Assembly: GCA_038496445.1 (NCBI GenBank)
Contig: JALMLS010000376.1
Location: forward strand, 62,001-126,000
DNA length: 64,000 bases
DNA from: Trichosphaerium sp. ATCC 40318
Taxonomy: Eukaryota > Discosea > Flabellinia > Trichosidae
Direction of reading: 5' to 3'
Part shown: positions 58,261 to 64,000 of the stretch, piece by piece
Layout: each line of letters opens with the position of its first letter
How positions within the stretch are numbered: the stretch's first letter is position 1
The notes under the pieces: model-generated
What the model was told of the DNA's origin: nothing
The model's input: only the letters and a program-made list of their open reading frames with translations
Database searches by the model: none
Translations under genes and position numbers: made by a program

Positions 58261-61200
58261 CTATTTTATTAAAAGGCTTCTAGCACGTGTAACAAATACA
58301 CTAAACTGTTCACTAAACTGATACCGTTGTTTGCTATTTAAGTTAAATGTGATACCTTGTACAAGGCTATTAAATGCAAAATTAAGTCTTTCTCGAACAT
58401 CCTGGCTAGCACTTTGAATAATAGAATTCGCCACCTTGTGGAAAAAGTCCTAAAACACAAAACCGAATGAGACATCTTGTAGACACTTAAGTGAAGAAGA
58501 TTTCATACCTTGTCTGTGCAAATAATTGTGTACAGAGTCTTTGATATTTGTAGAACAAGCCCAGTGCGTATAGGACCATTAATCATTGGTTGTAATAAAA
58601 ATGTGATGAATTGGCTAAGCATTGCTTTTTGATCTTTGTTTAAAGCAAACTTTCCTTCTAAAAACACCTTCAGTACATTTCAAATGCGTAGAAAAAGTTA
58701 TGTACGTTTCTGGTAACAGTTAAAGTCGTGAGTGGCTAGCATAGATAATGCATCGCAAGCATCTATAACAATCTTGTCATCCAGACTGTTGTGTTAAAGA
58801 TAAACACGTGCAATGGAAAAATATATTTAAAAAAAGATCAAAAGAGGATACTCTGTAATGCTGAATTGCAATGTCTTGAGTAAGTTTGAAAACATTGGCA
58901 AAGGCAACCTTAGCACTTGAATGGTATGAACCTCAAACATTGTAAATATAGTTTCATAGTACAACTGTTTTAGCTTCGGATACTACAAAAAAAACAATGT
59001 TAGTATATTTTTTTTTTTTGATTAATTTCTATCACGTGCTTGAAGCATTTCTGGTGTGACAAGTGGTAATAGAGCACGCAAACCAAAAAATACAACTTCA
59101 GGTGCTTTAGCATGGTCTTGGACAGATAAACGATCTAGAATCTTCAACAAAGCCTTCAAGTCAGAGTATACTTCATCTTCCTTATCCTTGTTGTTTAACT
59201 GACTCAATTGTTCTCTACCTGAATAAACACGTTAAATAACAACCCCTCAAGAATCAAATAACCATACCGAGACCAAGAGAGAAGTATTGCGAGAAAAGCT
59301 CCTTGCAAGCATCCATGTATATACCTTGATTGTTTGTAGATAGCAAGTCCATCGCACAGTAAGATATTTCACAAAATAGCACCTTAGATTGTGAATGAGT
59401 TCAAGGGTTTCAGGCATACACTAAAAACTTAACGTACAAGAACCGTGTTATATATTTTATGAGTCTTGTGGTAAGCACCGAATACAACAGTCCAAGGTCT
59501 CCAGAAACGAGTACAAAACTGATTTATAAAGTCCTGATTGAATCGTGTCACTGCTTTGAATATACCTCTAAATCGCTAAAACAAGATATGTTAGAGCAAC
59601 CAAAATGATGAAGAAGTTTCTCACCTCAAGCTGGACACACATTTGCATCTGCACATTTTGTGACATTTTGTTTGGGTTGTTGTAAAGAAGCTCAAACCCA
59701 GTCGCTACAGGAGCTACAACTTGATCAAAGTATGTTGAATCATCAATGGCTTCGTAGTTATATGGTATCAATACAAGAGCACGTACGAATTCCCTAAATA
59801 AGGACATTAGTTGGTTATTGCTGAACGAATATTGATGCAATTGTACCTTTCTATGCGTGGGAACTTTGCAAAATTAATCGCTTGTGATGTATGTGCGCGG
59901 AAAATATTGTTCCAAGGTTCAGATGTAGCAAGCATTTGGGTTGAGAACTGTGCAGTAGACAAGGAACATAATAAAAAGCATGCCTATAAATAATCAAAAA
60001 CGTGATCGTTGAAAACAACCGAACGTACTTGATACAGCACTTCTTCGTAGTTCTGGAAATTCTTAAAAGCATCCCATATATTCCATAGGCAAAAATCAAG
60101 ATAAACCTTTCCTTGATCACCTCGGTAAGGTTGAAAGAGTGATGGACTACACAGTGGTTAGTAGGGTGCGGAAAGTTTTTAGAGTGCTCCTACCTTATCC
60201 TTTTAGAAACTTTACGCATCAAATAAGCACTTGCCCATGAAGAAAAGAACCACAGTGTTACTGTAGTTGTACCAATTATCAATGGGTTATTTAGATTTTG
60301 TGGACGTAATGGCATATTATTTACAGTATTGATGCCGTGCAGAACACTTTTCATGAGATTTACCACTGGATCATTTTCCTAAGGAATACATAATTAATCT
60401 CAGAGTAGTCTTTAAATAAGGTTGTCTAAGTCCGTACACCGCCCCGTGAAGCTTGAATAGCTAAATCATTTATATCTAACGGTACTGCAGATCTGTTTCT
60501 ACCTTCAACAGCAGTTATCAAATTTGCCACTAACATCAACAGCCACTTCCAATCATTCCCGTATATTTTTCTCCAAGCTTCTATTTTTGTTTAGCAATAA
60601 TCGTAGATGTTTACCTATACACCTTTAAATGCTTACCTATGTTGTTACTGTTGCTGAGCTTGTAGACCAAGCTATTAACAAGTTTTGTAGTAAATTGAAT
60701 TGTTGAAGTGATACATTTTCTACCAATCACAGAAATAGATGAAAGCTCTTTATCATAATGTTCCTATACTTTTACCTTAGAAGGATGTTCTCCCATATTT
60801 GTACCAAAATAGTCTTACCATTTCAGTGACTTTAGCAGGTCTTTCATCAACGAATTGACCACTTATTTGCATCCTCATGCCAACATAATTTTCATAACTA
60901 AGCAAATCATCAGCATTGATGTACTGTGGTCTTTTTTAAGCGTTTTCAAGACACGCACATTGTGGCGTTGAGGGGTTTTAGATCAATCAATGTTTGCTTT
61001 TTCGATCTTGTAGCTAAAAGAATATGAGATGATTGACATAAATATTATTGATAAATTATTGTACCTATTAACTCCCAAGAATACACGAGGACATGTATTG
61101 TTTCTCTTAGACTCGAAATAACATCAAAGTTCTTTTCTCTAACTGCAGATGCAAGTAGGTTAAATCCACCAACAATAAAGTTAACATATCGTTGTAAAAA

Positions 61201-62790
61201 TAGGCATATTAGCTGTCGAAGCTGATTTGATTGACCTCTAAACCAATCCCAGTCTTTATGTGTAAAAAAGTTTGCAACAAGTCTCTCTAGAATTGTCGCT
61301 ATGCCTACCAACTCTGTATGAGAGGTCATTGGTCTTTTTATAGGTTAGTAGTTTACAATACAGTTAGTGGTGCGTACTTTGATATAATATCACACAAGGT
61401 TTGAAGAAGTGTCCCAAAATACTTTTCCTTTTTTGTCAATCGAGATCCAAAAAATATAGCACCTTGAAGAGACGCAAGCTGACCCAATCCTACAAAAATC
61501 TTAAGATTAACCAATCATAAAAATCTAGATTGATTACCTTCCCATACTAAAGATACCTGACGCTCGCTTTGGCTAAGTGCTAGCTCATACAACTAAACAA
61601 ATGTCAACTTTTCTGAAAGAAAAATGGTAAAAGGTAACTTACAAGCTTATAACATTGAATAACATCAGGTGAGTCTACCAAAAGCCCTGTCCATGAAATG
61701 GGCGGTCTCAAGCGTTTAGAGTCTGTAGCAAGAAATCCAAGAATTATATTCTACAAAAGAGGTCTAAGAAAAGAGATACATTGAAATACATGTACACTGC
61801 TTCCAAATTGCCAACATAGAACTTCTGTAACAAGTTTCAAGCTCATTTCGTATAGAGCCATGACTTCTGGTATCTGTCTTATTTTATTTTGTCCCTCAGA
61901 AATGAGTCTTTTTAATGTTGTAACACCATGAATGAAAACTTGCTTGAGCTCATTCGCCTTAGATGTTGTGTAAGCTAACCAATATTAACTATTGCACAGG
62001 TTTACCTCGAAATATCGATAGCAGTCTGTATGAAAGCCCAAAGGTAGTCCAATACTTGCACTCTATATAACTTTGTTACTACAAACAAAGAGGCTTCAAC
62101 TTACATGTGATGCCGTTGATAGCTCTTGTACAAGCCCAATACATAGCTCAATACCAATCGTTTTCTGTTGATAACATTAATAAATGTAACATTATCTTGC
62201 TAGTACCAATGCAATAGATTCATTTGCTACTAGCTCTTCAATTTTCTTCACCACAAGCTGTTGTTAAAGAGGTTAATCACAAGATTTTACAATGACAAAA
62301 CGCACTTGTTTAGTAGGTGACATTGGTTTGTTCTCCTCCTGTAGCCACCCTCTTTTGGCTAGTATTACAATCACGTGTATTGCTTTTGCGCGAACGTAAT
62401 GTGTGCTAATATATTTGTTACTTTGGTTGAGCACTAGATAGTGTTGTTCGGACCACTTTTTGTTGATGGCAAATTCTAGAACGAAATTTTGCAGCTGTGC
62501 TATTTCGTTTTTGTTTGTGGTTAGCCATTGACGCAGAGACGCTTCCTCTAGAGTGGAAAGAGCCACGAATTGGAGTGTTGGCAAGTCGCAAGCTTCTGGA
62601 TTTTAAATGGTCAGATTGATTTAGTTGACTAAAAAGATTATATCGGCGTACCTAAGATGTAACGGCTTACTGGTATGGCGTATTGAGACTGTTTAAACGA
62701 GAGTATAACCTAAAATGGTTTTAAAACCGCTGAGTGTCACTTCTTACCTCCTCTGCTTCCTTCGAGTGCGTTTGCTACGCTATGTCAGAT
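58261..62790 (-). CDS. XPO4: Exportin-4-like nuclear export receptor
   Basis: Importin-beta superfamily HEAT-repeat protein of about 1100 residues, exporting cargo with Ran-GTP. The N-terminal region reads EEVILSFKQSQYAIPVSRYI, ACDLPTLQFVALSTLEEASL and RQWLTTNKNEIAQLQNFVLE (62590-62450). IHVIVILAKRGWLQEE resembles 'LLAVAVIVKRG' of exportin-4. Helical exons continue for over 4 kb with about 25 short introns. The C-terminus FNSLVQGITFNLNSKQRYQF then RARSLLIK ends at 58261. Exportin-7 is a less likely alternative. One intron (58983-59039) uses a GCACGTG donor. The first coding exon and ATG (upstream of about 62790) were not pinned down. Confidence 0.78.
58983..59039 (-). other. GC-AG intron (57 nt), GCACGTG donor
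   Basis: Donor GCACGTGATA after CAA (...LVTPEMLQ), long A-run, branch TACTAAC, acceptor TTTGTAG. Within the exportin-4-like gene. Confidence 0.75.
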
Positions 62791-62987
62791 GTTGTAACAA
62801 AATTTATACAGTTTAACGCACGCTGAATGCGCCACACGCTTTAGTTAGCGTTGGTAATACATTATCAATGATTGCTTGCATCGAGTTGATGTGTTTCTAT
62901 TATAACTTAACGAAAAATGCCAATTGTACATTAAGTACTGAACAAAATGAACCTGTAACGCAACAGCTTGCTAGACATTCACCAACA

Positions 62988-64000
62988 ATGTGGAAGGCAT
63001 GCCGAAAACAAGAGAAGGACATTCGTGGGTTAATGAAAGACTTTCGTCGCAGGGCTGAACGCAAGAAGGAGCTACAGCGTGAAAAAGTACAACACAGTGT
63101 ATTACTTTACATATTTACAACATCTCAGCACAAGGACCCTCTACAAGCCCTACGTATAGCAGGTACGGCTATGACTATAACGTCAAACAGAAAAATGCAC
63201 AATAAAGAAGAAAGCGCCCAGAATTTGTACGTCAGTTAACAAATTATGAAATTTGTAACGATATCGTTAAGAATGGCTTGGAATGGAAATCAAGACATCC
63301 AAATAGACAGGTAACTACCATGACGTTTTTTATTTTCGCTGACACATTGCAGATTTGACGTTCGCGCTCTGACAGATTACATACCAGCGCCACGGTACGC
63401 AATCTGAGTTTCTTTTTGAAAAAAAATCCAATTGATCAAATTACAGGCCACATGCCATCCAAAGCCTCACTGAAGAAGAGCAACGCATAGAAAGCGAAGC
63501 CAACTATGAGCGCTATAGAAATATCATTGAAAATCTCAAAAATAAAAGTACAAGTCGCAAATTTCCAATAACTGTTCGTTGTCTAACGTCACCTCTTAGG
63601 GAACGAAGATGAAGCTCTGGGCAAAGCATCAATACGAATGCTTGATATTGATCAGTCAGCAACTTATCGAGATATTCAGAAACAAAAGCACTTTAACACA
63701 GCCAAGCAAGCGTATGATCAAGATAGAGATTAGCTTTTTTATTTCACTAACAACTTTTTGCAGGCACCAAGCAAAACATAAAAAACCAGCTGGTGAGGGC
63801 GCATACAGTGCAGTAGGTTTTTCTTATGATAAAGAAGAACCTGAAAATTCAGAACCTCGGGAATCAGTTCCTCCACCGCCACCACCTCCACCTGAGGTAA
63901 CATCCATTTGAACTCGATAATTTTTTGACACTCTGATAGGAAAAACCTCCTCCACCTCCAGTTGAAGTGGAAGACGAATATGATCGTGACGTAGAAAAAT
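62988..64000 (+). CDS. CLASRP: CLASRP/SWAP2-like splicing regulator, 3' end off the window
   Basis: Nuclear SR-related protein with the DRY_EERY (SWAP N-terminal) domain. The start MWKACRKQEKDIRGLMKDFR plus RRAERKKE matches MWHEARKHERKLRGMMVDYK of CLASRP. DPLQALRIAG, then NGLEWKS and IDRFDVRALTDYIPAPR match DPAQFLQ..G and RFDVRAHLDHIP. EEEQRIESEANYERYRNII matches the NYERYRGL core. A proline-rich stretch (PPPPPPPP, 63870) and an acidic segment precede the window edge. The RS-rich part would lie beyond. Divergent from the exportin gene, about 200 bp apart. Confidence 0.88.

Overview
This window is nuclear DNA from a compact-genome, probably unicellular eukaryote. About 29 clearly supported protein-coding genes, plus a few tentative ones, sit on both strands. 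Most intergenic gaps are 30-400 bp, and nearly every gene is cut into short exons by introns of about 26-120 nt. All three standard stop codons end genes, so the code looks standard. I saw no bacterial operon signals, rRNA, tRNA, transposon or CRISPR array. The lineage cannot be fixed from sequence alone. A PI3-kinase with several N-terminal PH domains, a plant-type PF09713 protein and 'animal-type' genes (NAA80, GGCX-like, CCDC47, EVH1, elongin A, CLASRP) together point to a protist, perhaps a stramenopile.

Splicing is distinctive. Donors are usually GTACGT/GTACGC or GTAAG, branch points resemble CTAAC, and a clear subset of introns are GC-AG with the donor GCACGTG. At least nine GC-AG introns are needed to keep conserved reading frames, and they explain many of the CACGTG palindromes.

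Layout, left to right: p115/USO1 tether (-, runs off the left edge); TPR protein (+); ankyrin protein with a basic tail (-); SelD-associated type FAD oxidoreductase (-); small ORF (-); katanin p60 (-); filamin-repeat protein (+); NAA80-like actin acetyltransferase (-); WY/GG-repeat protein (-); COA3-like mitochondrial protein (+); small unknown protein (-); EVH1-RhoGEF-PH fusion (-); GGCX/HTTM-type membrane protein (-); CCDC47 (+); LRR protein (-); small SP/TP-rich protein (+); Tousled-like kinase (-); PF09713 protein (+); SRP9 (-); RAD6-like E2 (+); coiled-coil protein (+); PhyH dioxygenase (+); Oxa1/Cox18-like insertase (-); ACL4-like TPR chaperone (+); F-box protein (-); short elongin A (+); mitochondrial hotdog-thioesterase/methyltransferase fusion (-); PH-PH-PH-PI3K (-); TPR-DCAF11 fusion (-); ankyrin/coiled-coil tail-anchored protein (+); root-cap-domain secreted protein (-); exportin-4-like (-); CLASRP-like (+, runs off the right edge).

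The genes do not form a pathway; this is ordinary euchromatin dominated by housekeeping and cytoskeleton or signalling functions. The unusual material is in domain architecture (EVH1-DH-PH, hotdog-methyltransferase, TPR-DCAF11, 3xPH-PI3K) and in the splice signals. Exon boundaries below are hand-read, so start and end coordinates are outer CDS limits and the CDS are discontinuous.
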